Assembly: GCF_016860605.1 (NCBI RefSeq)
Contig: NZ_BNJR01000017.1
Location: 124,001 to 188,000 of the forward strand
Direction of reading: 5' to 3'
Length of the DNA stretch: 64,000 nt
Source of the DNA: Lentilactobacillus fungorum
GTDB lineage: Bacteria; Bacillota; Bacilli; Lactobacillales; Lactobacillaceae
Shown: one piece after another, positions 52,703 to 61,837 of the stretch
How positions within the stretch are numbered: position 1 is the stretch's first letter
Layout of the letters: each line of letters starts with the position of its first letter
The notes under the pieces: generated by a model
Database searches by the model: none
Told to the model about the DNA's origin: nothing
Seen by the model: only the letters and a program-made list of their open reading frames with translations
Made by a program: the position numbers and the translations under genes

Positions 52703-53563
52703 CTAACTTAACACACGATTAATCTCATTCATGATAAGCCCCCGATCCAAAAAATTAGTGTTCGGAATTTTAAAGGTATTAATCGTTTTAGTACCGAGCC
52801 GAAGCGGCCGCTGTTCAACACCGATTCCTTGGTCACCTAAATGAATCACGTTATAAGCTGTCGCGTCAACCACAAAATGTTCGTGAGGATTGGCGCAATT
52901 AATATGATAAGCCGTTGAATCAGCCACGATGTTTAAAATATCACCAATCTCATACGTATTAGCAAAGTGAACGTGTCCCGAAAAAATTGCCTGCACGTTA
53001 CTGCCGTGAATCACGCGCATCAAATCATCGCCATTCTGCAAGATGCTATAAGCCATGTTGGTGAGTGGTGCCCCTAATAATGGATGATGCATGAATATAA
53101 GCGCCGGCTTAGCCGAATGGGTTAAATGAGCTTGCAGCCAATCCAACTGAGCATGGTCAATATAGCCTTGCTCAAGATCACCACATTTAGTATCTAAAAA
53201 ATAAAAATCCCATTCAGCGCTAACTATCTTGTAATAATAACGACTACGATATGGCTGTTTGAGGTAGCCATCATAAAATGCCCGGGTTCGATCGTGGTTG
53301 CCCAAAATTACTTTAATTGGTGCCATTAGTCGCTCTTGTTCCTGACCTAAAATGTGACGTAAATGCTGGTAATCTTCAGCATGCCCTTCATGAATCAGGT
53401 CGCCGGTCATCACCACTAAGTCAGGATTCACATTTGTCGTATAAATATCATCAAAAACGGCTTGTAATTTCTCGGCCGGATCAAGCTGTTGGTGATTAGC
53501 CGGCTGAGCACCAGCTGGGGTTAAATGCGTATCGGTAATCTGTACAATTTTGTAAGCCATCAT
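52703..53563 (-). CDS. Class III cyclic phosphodiesterase-like metallophosphoesterase
   Basis: Calcineurin-like phosphoesterase of 286 residues, similar in length and motifs to CpdA/GpdQ. Metal ligands: ITDTHLTP (DxH) near residue 10, TGDLIHEG near residue 60, LGNHDRTR near residue 90, MHHPLLG near residue 158 and SGHVHFANT near residue 195. GpdQ-type enzymes hydrolyse glycerophosphodiesters, which suits the UgpBAEC-like importer just upstream on the same strand; cAMP hydrolysis is less likely in this group. The start is uncertain: ATG at 53563 or 53560 has no ribosome site because a palindromic repeat ends there; a TTG at 53581 inside the repeat has AGGGG upstream. Confidence 0.82.
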   Translation of the reverse strand: MMAYKIVQITDTHLTPAGAQPANHQQLDPAEKLQAVFDDIYTTNVNPDLVVMTGDLIHEGHAEDYQHLRHILGQEQERLMAPIKVILGNHDRTRAFYDGYLKQPYRSRYYYKIVSAEWDFYFLDTKCGDLEQGYIDHAQLDWLQAHLTHSAKPALIFMHHPLLGAPLTNMAYSILQNGDDLMRVIHGSNVQAIFSGHVHFANTYEIGDILNIVADSTAYHINCANPHEHFVVDATAYNVIHLGDQGIGVEQRPLRLGTKTINTFKIPNTNFLDRGLIMNEINRVLS

Positions 53564-53567
53564 TATT

Positions 53568-53681
53568 AGTGGGCGAAGCAAAGCAATTACCCCTACGTCG
53601 GGGGTACATAAACCTCCTCAAGCAAATTTCCGAACTTGGAATTCTAAGGATGCTTATGCCTCTACTTTACGTCGCTGTCCT
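53568..53681 (+). repeat. Divergent palindromic repeat between msmK-like and phosphoesterase genes
   Basis: Left end AGTGGGCGAAGCAAAGC and right end GTCGCTGTCCT follow the family; the middle is degenerate (AAATTTCCGAACTTGGAATTC). Its right end encodes the C-terminal residues of the ABC ATPase. Confidence 0.65.
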
Positions 53682-54802
53682 CCTTTCAGAACGAATCTTG
53701 CCTCTGGATTGGCATCAAGCCGCTCGTGAGTTTGGTCATCAAATAACAATAGATTTTCCCTCGAAAGTTTGACGTAAACGTTTCGGGTAGTGCCAACCGG
53801 CCAGTCGCTGACGACTGCTTTTAGTTCCAATCGGTCAAATGCCCTTAAGGTGACTTGCTGATAACGGCCGTAATCGACGACCGATTCGACTTCTGCCGGA
53901 AAATCCGTGTTGGCCGCCTTTAAACTAACCGCAACGTTCTCGGGGCGGATTCCTAGAAGATAGTCGGTATCTTCGACCAACCCCGCTGCTTGATAATTAG
54001 CCAGGTTCGCGACAACCGTACCATTTTCTTCGATTAATTGATGATTAAAATAATTGACTTTAAAGACATTAATTTGCGGCGTGCCGACAAACTGAGCAAC
54101 AAATAAATTTGCCGGATTGTGATACAAATTTGCCGGGGTATCAATCATTTGAATTTTACCGTCATTAATGACCGCAATGCGATCCCCCAAAGCCATTGCT
54201 TCTTGTTGGTCATGGGTGACATAGATAATCGTTTGGCCATTTTCTGCATGAAGTCGCTGAATTTCGTCGCGGGCCTTTTCCCTTAGTTGGACATCGATAT
54301 TCGATAACGGTTCATCCAATAAAAAGATTTTAGACTTTTTGGCCATCCCCCGGCCCAAGGCAACCCGCTGCTTTTGACCACCCGAAAGCTGGGCTGGAAA
54401 ACGATCTTTGTAGTTGGTTAAATTCAGTGACGCTAGGATCTTTGCCAGTCGTTGTTGGCGAATTTGCTTGGGTACTTTGTGAACCCGCAAAGCATATTCC
54501 AAGTTTTGATAAACGGTCATGTTAGGGTAAAGCGCATAGTCTTGAAAAACCATGGCAATACTACGCTGAGTGCTTGACAATTGAGCTGAATCCTTACCAT
54601 CAATCAAGACTTTACCGCCAGTGGGGGCTTCTAGGCCGGCAATAATGCGTAACGTTGTCGATTTACCACACCCTGATGGCCCCAGTAACACGAGAAATTC
54701 ACCAGGAACCACAGACAAATTCATTTTGTTAATCACCTGCGTTTTTTTGCTATAGCTCTTAGACATCTGTTCTAATTCAATTGAATAACCCGTTGTTGTC
54801 AT
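53654..54802 (-). CDS. ABC transporter ATPase (MsmK/UgpC family)
   Basis: Energises a carbohydrate- or glycerophosphate-type ABC importer; 382 residues. Walker A GPSGCGKST near residue 40, Q-loop VFQDYALYPNM, signature LSGGQKQRV near residue 137, Walker B FLLDEPLSNID near residue 158, His switch VTHDQQEA, and the C-terminal TOBE/MalK regulatory domain from about residue 240. The ATG at 54802 follows GAGGATG; a TTG three bases earlier is possible. The last codons (from GGQRRKVEA) lie inside a palindromic repeat, so the native C-terminus has been replaced. Confidence 0.9.
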   Translation of the reverse strand: MTTTGYSIELEQMSKSYSKKTQVINKMNLSVVPGEFLVLLGPSGCGKSTTLRIIAGLEAPTGGKVLIDGKDSAQLSSTQRSIAMVFQDYALYPNMTVYQNLEYALRVHKVPKQIRQQRLAKILASLNLTNYKDRFPAQLSGGQKQRVALGRGMAKKSKIFLLDEPLSNIDVQLREKARDEIQRLHAENGQTIIYVTHDQQEAMALGDRIAVINDGKIQMIDTPANLYHNPANLFVAQFVGTPQINVFKVNYFNHQLIEENGTVVANLANYQAAGLVEDTDYLLGIRPENVAVSLKAANTDFPAEVESVVDYGRYQQVTLRAFDRLELKAVVSDWPVGTTRNVYVKLSRENLLLFDDQTHERLDANPEARFVLKGGQRRKVEA

Positions 54803-54812
54803 CAAATCATCC

Positions 54813-55634
54813 TCACTTTAATCCTGAACTGCTAATACTATTTAAGATATATTTCTGGAAGACCATGTAAATGAGCAGTGGCGGCACAATCATAATAACG
54901 GCCAATGCCATTGCTAACGGAAAATTGGTGCCGCCTTCACTTGAAATGTAGTTTTGCAGCGCCAATGGTAACGTAAAACTATTCTTATCCTTTAATACCA
55001 ACGTTGGCCAAACGTATTCATTCCAACTATTGATAAAAAAGATGGCGCCAACGCTGATGATGTTGGGTTTTAAGAGCGGTACGATCAAATTCATAAAGAT
55101 TTTGCGGTTGGGAATCCCATCAATCTTAGCGGATTCTACCAAACTCGTTGGAATTTTCTCCATTGCTTTGACAAAAAGCATGATGCCAGTTGCATCACAC
55201 ATCTGGGGTAATGCCACCCCAATTACATTATTTAGCAAATTCATTTTGGCAATTACCAAGTAATTGGGAATCATCACGGTCGTAAACGGCACGAAGATCG
55301 TGGCGACAAATATAAAGTAAACCACGCGTTTGCCTTTGAAATGAAAATTTTGAAATGCGTAAGCCGCCAGCAAACCGGTCAACACTTTTCCTAAGGTAAC
55401 AATCATTGCCATCAAAAAAGTATTGGCGACCATGCGGAATAAATTGATCTGCTTATTCAACGTGACATAGTTGGTCAACGTTGGCTTGGCCGGAATCAAC
55501 TGAAGAATTGAGTGGTAAGATTCCTGCAAGGTTTTAAACGAGTTAGAAATCATGAATAACACCGGCAGCATAATCGCCAAAATGATGAGGATTAACAAGA
55601 CGTGCCAGCCAAGGTTGCGTTTTTCAGTCAGCAT
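54813..55634 (-). CDS. ABC transporter permease (UgpE/MalG type)
   Basis: Inner permease of the importer, 273 residues with six hydrophobic helices. The EAA loop SAKIDGIPNRKIFMNLIVPLLKPN near residue 180 contacts the ATPase. GGGAGG stands before the ATG at 55634; this start is 11 bases inside the preceding gene, a translational-coupling overlap. Eleven bases separate it from the ATPase gene. Confidence 0.92.
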   Translation of the reverse strand: MLTEKRNLGWHVLLILIILAIMLPVLFMISNSFKTLQESYHSILQLIPAKPTLTNYVTLNKQINLFRMVANTFLMAMIVTLGKVLTGLLAAYAFQNFHFKGKRVVYFIFVATIFVPFTTVMIPNYLVIAKMNLLNNVIGVALPQMCDATGIMLFVKAMEKIPTSLVESAKIDGIPNRKIFMNLIVPLLKPNIISVGAIFFINSWNEYVWPTLVLKDKNSFTLPLALQNYISSEGGTNFPLAMALAVIMIVPPLLIYMVFQKYILNSISSSGLK

Positions 55635-56568
55635 TTTGTTTCCTCCCCTCGACGAATTTGATTTCAACAAACAATAGAATTAAGAAAATGACAAAGGTGA
55701 CCGTCGCCAGTGCTGACGCGTTGCCAGTCTTATAGAGGACAAACGCGTTCAAGTACGTATGATATAACAAGTTGGAAGAGCCATAATACGGACCACCTTG
55801 GGTAATAACGTTAATTGGCGTAAAGACGTATTGCAATCCTTCGACGATTGTTAAAATCAAGACATAAATCGCCACGCCCTTATTAAGTGGTAGCACAATG
55901 TTCCAAATAACCCGCCATTTGGGAATCCCATCTAATGCCGCGGCATCTAAAATGTTTTTGGGAACCGCGCCTAAGCCAGTTAGCAGCAAAATAAAGTTAT
56001 AACCAAAAACCTTCCAATTCGTTATCAAACAAATCACGACGATCGCCATTGCACCCGAATTAGTCCACTGCGGTACTTTCAGCCCAAAGTCCCGCAAAAA
56101 CAGTGCTAATGGTCCTGAAACGGGGTTTAAAATCCAAGAAAACAGCATTGCGCCCACTACTAGTGAAAATAGGCTGGGGATAAAGAATAAAATCTTGTAG
56201 GGGCCTTTCATCTTGCCGATAAAGAAATTTACGATCAGCGAAATGAAGTATGGCAAGATAAAGTTCAAGGCAACCAGCAGAATGATATACACCAACGTAT
56301 TTAAAATTACTTTTTGATTCGTTGGGTCGGTGAAAACATTGATGTAATTCTGCAAGCCCACAAATTCCTTGGTTGGCGCAATCAGATTCCAGTTAAAGAA
56401 GCTTAAATAAAACGTGTAACCAATTGGAACGATCATAAAAACGAACAACAAGAGTGCCGATGGTAATAGGTACAAGAACGGCAAGAGCCGCCCACGTGGT
56501 TTGCGGGATTCCCGCGGGCCAGAGCGACTATTGATTTCTTCTTCAATTTGTGAATTATTGTTGAGCAT
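55624..56568 (-). CDS. ABC transporter permease (UgpA/MalF type)
   Basis: Second permease, 314 residues. After a charged N-terminal tail of 28 residues there are six helices and the EAA loop AAALDGIPKWRVIWNIVLPLNK near residue 210. AGGAG precedes the ATG. It overlaps the binding-protein gene by 14 bases and the UgpE-like gene by 11 bases, which shows a tightly coupled operon. Confidence 0.92.
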   Translation of the reverse strand: MLNNNSQIEEEINSRSGPRESRKPRGRLLPFLYLLPSALLLFVFMIVPIGYTFYLSFFNWNLIAPTKEFVGLQNYINVFTDPTNQKVILNTLVYIILLVALNFILPYFISLIVNFFIGKMKGPYKILFFIPSLFSLVVGAMLFSWILNPVSGPLALFLRDFGLKVPQWTNSGAMAIVVICLITNWKVFGYNFILLLTGLGAVPKNILDAAALDGIPKWRVIWNIVLPLNKGVAIYVLILTIVEGLQYVFTPINVITQGGPYYGSSNLLYHTYLNAFVLYKTGNASALATVTFVIFLILLFVEIKFVEGRKQNAD

Positions 56569-57838
56569 TGATTTTCTCCTGTGCGGCTTTGAGGGTCTGG
56601 GCGACGTTTGCGCCCGTTAGAATTTTGTCACGAGCATCGATCATGTCTTGTTCGGCATCCAACCCATTCTTAGGAAACGAGGTCCACGGAACAGCATTGG
56701 CTAATTCATCGGTTGCCGGCTTGATCATCGGATTGGCCGCTAAGTATTTTTTAAATTGTGGTGAATCAAGCGCCGTTTTGGTTGGCGGTAAATAACCCGT
56801 TCCTTTATCCCAAGTTAACAGCGAATCATTTTTATAGAGCCACTTTTCAAAGGTCCAAGCAGCCTTTTGTTTCGTACTGTCTTGAGAAGTTAACGCCAGC
56901 ATGGACCCGCCGACTGGTACCGTCAGTTTGTTGCCCTTAAAGGTTGGCGCAATCTGTGAAGACGCCTTAAAGCTGACACTTTGCTTAATGTGAGACGCTT
57001 GGGCGACGGTTGTAAAGGCCATGGCAACCTTACCGTTTGTGAAGTCATCCATTCCTTGCGCCCACGGAGTGTGAATTGCGGTTTTATCCTTAGTAACCAT
57101 GTCTTGATATAGTTGGTAAGCTTTAACCCCTTGCGAACTGGCAAATGCAGCTTTACCAGCTGAATCCTTGATTTGGGCGCCATTGCTTAACATCATAGCT
57201 TGTTGTGCCCAGGTGTCAGCGGGTTCTTGAATATAGACGCCATAATTACCACTCTTTTGTTTAATCGTCTTAGCAGCTGCTTGAACACCTTCCCAAGTTC
57301 GAAGACTGGATTTTTGAATACCATACTTGGCAAGCATCGTATCGTTAGTGAACAAGATTGGCGTGCTTAGTGAATATGGCAGACCAACGAGCTTTCCTTT
57401 GGCATTTTTAGCAAATGATAGCGATTGCGTCGAGAAATTATTGGTAACGGTGCTTTTGCTCTTATCAAACTTTTGGGCAGCCGTCGTTGGTGTCATGTAC
57501 TTAAAGTTATCTGAGAAGTAATTGGTAAACGCCCAGCCCACTTGAACAATATCGGGTACTTTTCCGGAAGCTTGAGCAGACTGTAGATTCTGCATTAAGC
57601 CTTGATACATATTGGGATTATACTTAGCCGTGACCTTAATATTCTTGTGAGTCTGGTTAAATTCTTTAACCAGCTTATTAACTGACGCCCCGCCTTGTGT
57701 TTCAGCGTTAACGTGCCAATAAGTAATGTGAACCGTTTTATGAGCAGCGGAGTTGGAACATCCAGCAAATAAAATTGCCACCCCAACAACCGACAAAAGG
57801 CCAAGCAGCCTTTTTAAACCGTGTCTGAAATTCATCAT
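56555..57838 (-). CDS. Extracellular solute-binding lipoprotein (UgpB-like)
   Basis: Substrate receptor of the importer, 427 residues. Lipobox ILFAGC after the N-terminal hydrophobic segment anchors it to the membrane. The mature part starts HITYWHVNAETQGGASVNKLVKEFN and has the family-1 binding-protein layout with DIVQVGWAFTNYF near residue 98 and a C-terminal WTSFP motif. The order binding protein, two permeases, ATPase, phosphoesterase is that of sn-glycerol-3-phosphate or glycerophosphodiester importers; the ligand itself cannot be read from the sequence. GAGGAGG precedes two adjacent ATGs. Confidence 0.85.
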   Translation of the reverse strand: MMNFRHGLKRLLGLLSVVGVAILFAGCSNSAAHKTVHITYWHVNAETQGGASVNKLVKEFNQTHKNIKVTAKYNPNMYQGLMQNLQSAQASGKVPDIVQVGWAFTNYFSDNFKYMTPTTAAQKFDKSKSTVTNNFSTQSLSFAKNAKGKLVGLPYSLSTPILFTNDTMLAKYGIQKSSLRTWEGVQAAAKTIKQKSGNYGVYIQEPADTWAQQAMMLSNGAQIKDSAGKAAFASSQGVKAYQLYQDMVTKDKTAIHTPWAQGMDDFTNGKVAMAFTTVAQASHIKQSVSFKASSQIAPTFKGNKLTVPVGGSMLALTSQDSTKQKAAWTFEKWLYKNDSLLTWDKGTGYLPPTKTALDSPQFKKYLAANPMIKPATDELANAVPWTSFPKNGLDAEQDMIDARDKILTGANVAQTLKAAQEKINAQQ

Positions 57839-58136
57839 AAAATCCTCCTCGTCTTTACGGTGTACATTAAGGTTACCAAGACGATGTAAATTAATTGCAA
57901 ATTTTTGGTTTCAGTGGTGTAAAAGTTGGCGACCAGCTAAAAACTAGTTTGACTTTCAAAAATCTCAGATTAGCATCAAGTCGGTTTAAAGATTAGTCCC
58001 CACTAAAAACTCTCTCCTAGTAATCCAAAAAATTACAGATAAGTAAAAGGAGGCAAGTTATAAAGCCCTCAGAATCAAGAACTGGCAACTGCATCCATGA
58101 TCGAATCAAAGCATGTTTCTTCATGGGCAATCCGCA
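57839..58136. other. Intergenic region upstream of the ABC importer operon
   Basis: Holds the operon promoter; TTTACA...TAATGT (minus, 15 bases apart, near 57865-57892) is a weak candidate. An AAAGGAGG at 58047 on the plus strand is followed by an open frame without a start codon and is not a gene. Confidence 0.35.
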
Positions 58137-58175
58137 TAAAAAAAGATCGAAAGTCAATGTGGCTTTCGATCTAAA
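58137..58175 (-). terminator. Terminator of the carboxypeptidase gene
   Basis: AGATCGAAAG and CTTTCGATCT form the stem; TTTTTTT follows on the minus strand. Confidence 0.85.
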
Positions 58176-58206
58176 ACAGACCTATTTGTTCGTATTTGTG
58201 TACAAG

Positions 58207-59514
58207 CTATCTTGCCATAAAATGCGCAAACTTAGCCATTAATTTGTAAAAGCCTTCAAAAACGCCCAACAGCACATTTCCAATCGTCCTTAACAGTGAT
58301 TGATGATGCGCTTTAGCAGACGAACTTTTAGCCTTGGTTGGCTGAATTGTTTTCGTCGCGAGTAGCGGCACCTTAATCACCCGATTGCGATGTGATAAAG
58401 CCACTTTCGCGTAACCAACCGAATTGCCCTTTTTAACGGGTAATTTCTGCTGATTGCTAGAATAACTAATAATCTTAGGGTGTTGATTCGAATGCTCCCG
58501 CCAAATAGCAGTTTGCTGAGATTCGGGTTTGGCAACAACCGTTTGGCCACCAATTGAAAATTGATGCGTGGGGATTTTAACCGTCGTTAACTGATTTTTC
58601 TGGTCGATTTGTTGAATCAACCGGTCCATTGAAGTAAACACGGAATTACTATCAATAATCGTTGCAATCAAGTGACGCCCGTTATGCCAAAAAGTCGTTG
58701 TTAAACAGAGGCCGGCGTTGATGGTATAACCGGTTTTTAACCCATCGACGTGATTGCTTTTTCGATAATAAACTTTATTTTTCAATAAACTGTTTGAATT
58801 AGCCAGCCACTGCTTGCCCACCTTCATCGCTGATTGGCTGCTCCACTGGGTGATCGTTGGAAAGATGGCTAATAAGTGAGCTGCAACCGTCGAAATTGCC
58901 GATGCACTCACCATGTTTTGGGCTTTGGCAGTCGTATGGGGGACTTGGTAATGGTACTTTGCCAAATCCGTGTTATCAAGACCGGAACTGCTGACAAAAG
59001 TGGCTTTAATCCCCCATTTTTGGGCTTGCTGGTTCATCTTATAAATAAATTCGGTATTGTTGCCGCCACCCACTAGCTTTCCCAGCGCAATTGCCGCTGA
59101 GTTGGATGAGGCGATCAAGGCAGCTTGATATAACTGTCTAACGGTAAATTCTCGTGAGCGGGTAATCTTAAATCCGCCCAAGGTGCCGTCTTTGCTCATT
59201 TTGATTAATTCATGATCAACCGGAACCTTTTGATTCCACTTGATTTGGTGATGATCAATCGCTTGTTTGGTTAAGTATAACGTCATGAGCTTGGACAGAC
59301 TCGCAATTGGCCGCTTGGCGTTCGCATTCTTTTGATACAAAACTTGCCCTGTTTTAGCATCCATCACGTAAGCTTCTTTAGCTTGAAAAGCCGGTAACTT
59401 TTTAGCGCTAACAGGGAAACTTGCAAACATCAACAAACTAATAATGACACTGAAAGTAGCCACTAAGAGCTGTTTTAACCCAATCCAATGATGCTTTGAG
59501 GTAGCTTTAGTCAA
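58207..59514 (-). CDS. dacA: D-alanyl-D-alanine carboxypeptidase (PBP5/6 type)
   Basis: Trims the terminal D-Ala from peptidoglycan stem peptides. The 435 residues have a signal peptide (QLLVATFSVIISLLMFASFPVSA), the SxxK box ASLSKLM near residue 70, SxN as SSNSAA near residue 137, KTG as LKTGYT near residue 258, then a C-terminal beta domain and an amphipathic helix (VLLGVFEGFYKLMAKFAHFMAR) that anchors it to the membrane. The start is TTG at 59514, nine bases after GGAGG. Single gene. Confidence 0.93.
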   Translation of the reverse strand: MTKATSKHHWIGLKQLLVATFSVIISLLMFASFPVSAKKLPAFQAKEAYVMDAKTGQVLYQKNANAKRPIASLSKLMTLYLTKQAIDHHQIKWNQKVPVDHELIKMSKDGTLGGFKITRSREFTVRQLYQAALIASSNSAAIALGKLVGGGNNTEFIYKMNQQAQKWGIKATFVSSSGLDNTDLAKYHYQVPHTTAKAQNMVSASAISTVAAHLLAIFPTITQWSSQSAMKVGKQWLANSNSLLKNKVYYRKSNHVDGLKTGYTINAGLCLTTTFWHNGRHLIATIIDSNSVFTSMDRLIQQIDQKNQLTTVKIPTHQFSIGGQTVVAKPESQQTAIWREHSNQHPKIISYSSNQQKLPVKKGNSVGYAKVALSHRNRVIKVPLLATKTIQPTKAKSSSAKAHHQSLLRTIGNVLLGVFEGFYKLMAKFAHFMAR

Positions 59515-59743
59515 ACCGGGATACCTCCCATAAATTCTTAATCACTGATGCAACTATGCTAACCTCAAATTCACCTGATTAAAATGCTTAGTTAAAAATC
59601 TTTATATAAAATTTACCACCCTATTTGTTGATACCAAACACCTTACTTTGGATTGGCAGGCCAGCGCTCATTTATTTTAATTACTGAATTAATCAGTTAT
59701 ACCCACTACCCTCAGTGGGGCATATCAATCAAAAATACTTGAA

Positions 59744-61759
59744 CTAGCGACTAATTTTCACCAACTTCGGACTCGCTGGAATGTAGCCGCCGGCAACTCG
59801 GTATCTCAACTTTCCATATTGATTAATTGCATAACCATCAGAATAATCATAACCATACACTCTAAAGGAGTGGCCTTTTTTAAACTGGCGGTGTTTTCCA
59901 GTTAACCCAACCGTCTGATAACGGTTAAGGACTGCTTTGGCACGAACAACTTTAGGAGTGGCGTGGCGGCCCATGTTCACCAATTTACGGTTAGCGGTCA
60001 CGTACTGCCCATTTGTGAGCACATAGCGAGTGGTTAAATGATAGTTAACGATGCTCTTTACTTTAAGAATCGTCCCCTGCTGATAATGCTTCGCTTTGCC
60101 AGTTAGGCGCTTATTTCCATAAGCATTAACGCCATTTGGCGAAATCACCGTTATTTGCGCAGGCTGAGTCGCATAGTAAACTGGTCGAACATACTTCCAA
60201 TTGGCAGTTAGATAGCCCGTTTTACCTGCACTTGGGCTATGATGGTTAACATCTTTGACTTTATATCGGAATTGACCATTCTTGCTACGAACCGTATCAG
60301 TCACAACAAACATTGGACGATAAATTCGTGGCTTCCGTTGATAAAATACTTGGCGTTCTGATTTCTTAAAGTTGGCATGCTTATAGAGGTAAATGGCGTT
60401 AACCCCATAAACAGCCGCTCCCTTTTTAGCCAGGTCTGATATTTTTTCTGAAACTGGGGTATTGGCCGTCGGCGAATCAACTGGTTGCACTGCGGATTGC
60501 GTCGGTGTTGAGGAAGTCGGCGCAGTTACACTTGAAGCCGCCGACGAAGTTGCTGGCGTTATCGTTGCTGATTGACTACTTGTCGGTGTCGCCGCTATAT
60601 TGCTGGCTGGTGTATTGGCATCTTTTTTGAAATAGTAAGTAATGTCTTGTGAGACGTTAGTATAATCAAAATTCGAAAAGTCGGTTGTCCCAGAAAATGG
60701 GATTGTTTTAGTTGTTGCATCATAATCATCTGGAGCAATTGTCTGGGTCGGAACTAAACTGTACCCTTTAGCCTTTAACTTGTTAATTTCAGTCGTTAAA
60801 TTGGCTTTATCACCTAACGACCCTTTCAATGTTTCAGCGGGGCGAATCTCTTGATTGTTATCTGCTGAAAGGTACTTAACATTAACGGTTCCGCCTGGCA
60901 TGAAACTAATCTGGTTAATCTTCAAATTAATTTCAGCTGGCGCGTCTGCATTTGTAGCCGTAATGGCAAAGTTTAGTGGTGACCCTTTTACGAAGAATTG
61001 ATTAGCATTGCCATCTGCTCGGTACCCTTTATCGCCTATCCTCACTTGGTAAGTAACCGTTTGCGTTTGAGCATTATAGGCAAGGGTGAATGGAAAATAT
61101 TGTCCCTGGCTAAATGAATCAGCAGGTAGGCTGGCCGCAAGCGTCTGGTCAAAGAATAAGTCATTTGAATTACTTGAAGTACCTGAGGTGCTGTTTTGAC
61201 TATCGCGGGCTTCAAACACGGCAATATAATTACCCGGCAGCCAATCCGCCTGCTCATGATGTGTATCCAAAACCGCACCAAAGGCCCCATTAAGACCTCG
61301 CACGCCAAGGCCAGGCCCTGAATCCCCGAGTTGGCTGGCAGCCCCTGGTTTAAATGCAAATCCCAAGCCTTCGCCGTAAGTTGATTTGCCAGCAACAGTT
61401 CCTGGATTAATATTGATTTCTCCAGAAATTAAAAAGTTGTCTGTATTGCTAAAGTGACCCTTTAGGTACGCAATTCCCGTTTGATTTGGCGCGTTAGAAA
61501 CTAACCTGGTTACCCCCGTAGTCGGATCATATTTAGAATTACCGGCCGTTGTAAAATACGTTGAAAAGTTGGTACTGTTGATAGAAATATTGGAATTGGC
61601 TTGTTTCAACCAATTAGGTTCAAAGACAAGCGAGCTAACATCATCAGCCTTAGCAACGGTGGATGATAAGGCTTGTGGTGCTATGTTGGTTGAGCTTAAT
61701 ACGGTGGGAACAAATAATAAGCTACTGGCTACCCCTACAATCGTCATTAACTTCTTCAA
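59744..61759 (-). CDS. Secreted surface protein: lectin-like domain, MucBP-like domain, DUF5776 repeats
   Basis: Exported protein of about 671 residues. A signal peptide (KKLMTIVGVASSLLFVP...) precedes an L-type (legume-like) lectin fold at about 60-290, with GEGLGFAFKPG and GAVLDTHHE as core strands; then a MucBP-like region (VNVKYLSADNNQEIRPAETLKGSLGDK), a Ser/Thr-rich linker near 405-450, and a C-terminal half of about three DUF5776-type modules (AIYLYKHANFKKSE..., GVNAYGNKRLTGKAKHYQQGTILKV...), basic and cell-wall-binding in character. No LPXTG. I take the TTG at 61759, preceded by GGAG; a frame up to 61837 lacks ribosome signals. Probably adhesion to glycans. Confidence 0.82.
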   Translation of the reverse strand: MKKLMTIVGVASSLLFVPTVLSSTNIAPQALSSTVAKADDVSSLVFEPNWLKQANSNISINSTNFSTYFTTAGNSKYDPTTGVTRLVSNAPNQTGIAYLKGHFSNTDNFLISGEININPGTVAGKSTYGEGLGFAFKPGAASQLGDSGPGLGVRGLNGAFGAVLDTHHEQADWLPGNYIAVFEARDSQNSTSGTSSNSNDLFFDQTLAASLPADSFSQGQYFPFTLAYNAQTQTVTYQVRIGDKGYRADGNANQFFVKGSPLNFAITATNADAPAEINLKINQISFMPGGTVNVKYLSADNNQEIRPAETLKGSLGDKANLTTEINKLKAKGYSLVPTQTIAPDDYDATTKTIPFSGTTDFSNFDYTNVSQDITYYFKKDANTPASNIAATPTSSQSATITPATSSAASSVTAPTSSTPTQSAVQPVDSPTANTPVSEKISDLAKKGAAVYGVNAIYLYKHANFKKSERQVFYQRKPRIYRPMFVVTDTVRSKNGQFRYKVKDVNHHSPSAGKTGYLTANWKYVRPVYYATQPAQITVISPNGVNAYGNKRLTGKAKHYQQGTILKVKSIVNYHLTTRYVLTNGQYVTANRKLVNMGRHATPKVVRAKAVLNRYQTVGLTGKHRQFKKGHSFRVYGYDYSDGYAINQYGKLRYRVAGGYIPASPKLVKISR

Positions 61760-61837
61760 TATGTGCCACTCCATTTCTTTTTCTTGAACAAAACCCGACA
61801 ACTTATAAGTTGTACACAACATGATTCTACACAACAT

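Noticed and set aside
52484-52711. 75-codon open frame over repeat array 2
   Set aside because: Same repeat-derived peptide (ALRSCPNNSERSKALGDRSVRLL) as in array 1; not a gene.
53569-53772. 67-codon plus-strand open frame
   Set aside because: Antisense to the ABC ATPase 3' end and its repeat; no start signal.
58021-58200. Plus-strand open frame after AAAGGAGG at 58047
   Set aside because: The first codon in range is ATA, with no ATG, GTG or TTG at suitable distance; the frame runs through the dacA terminator.
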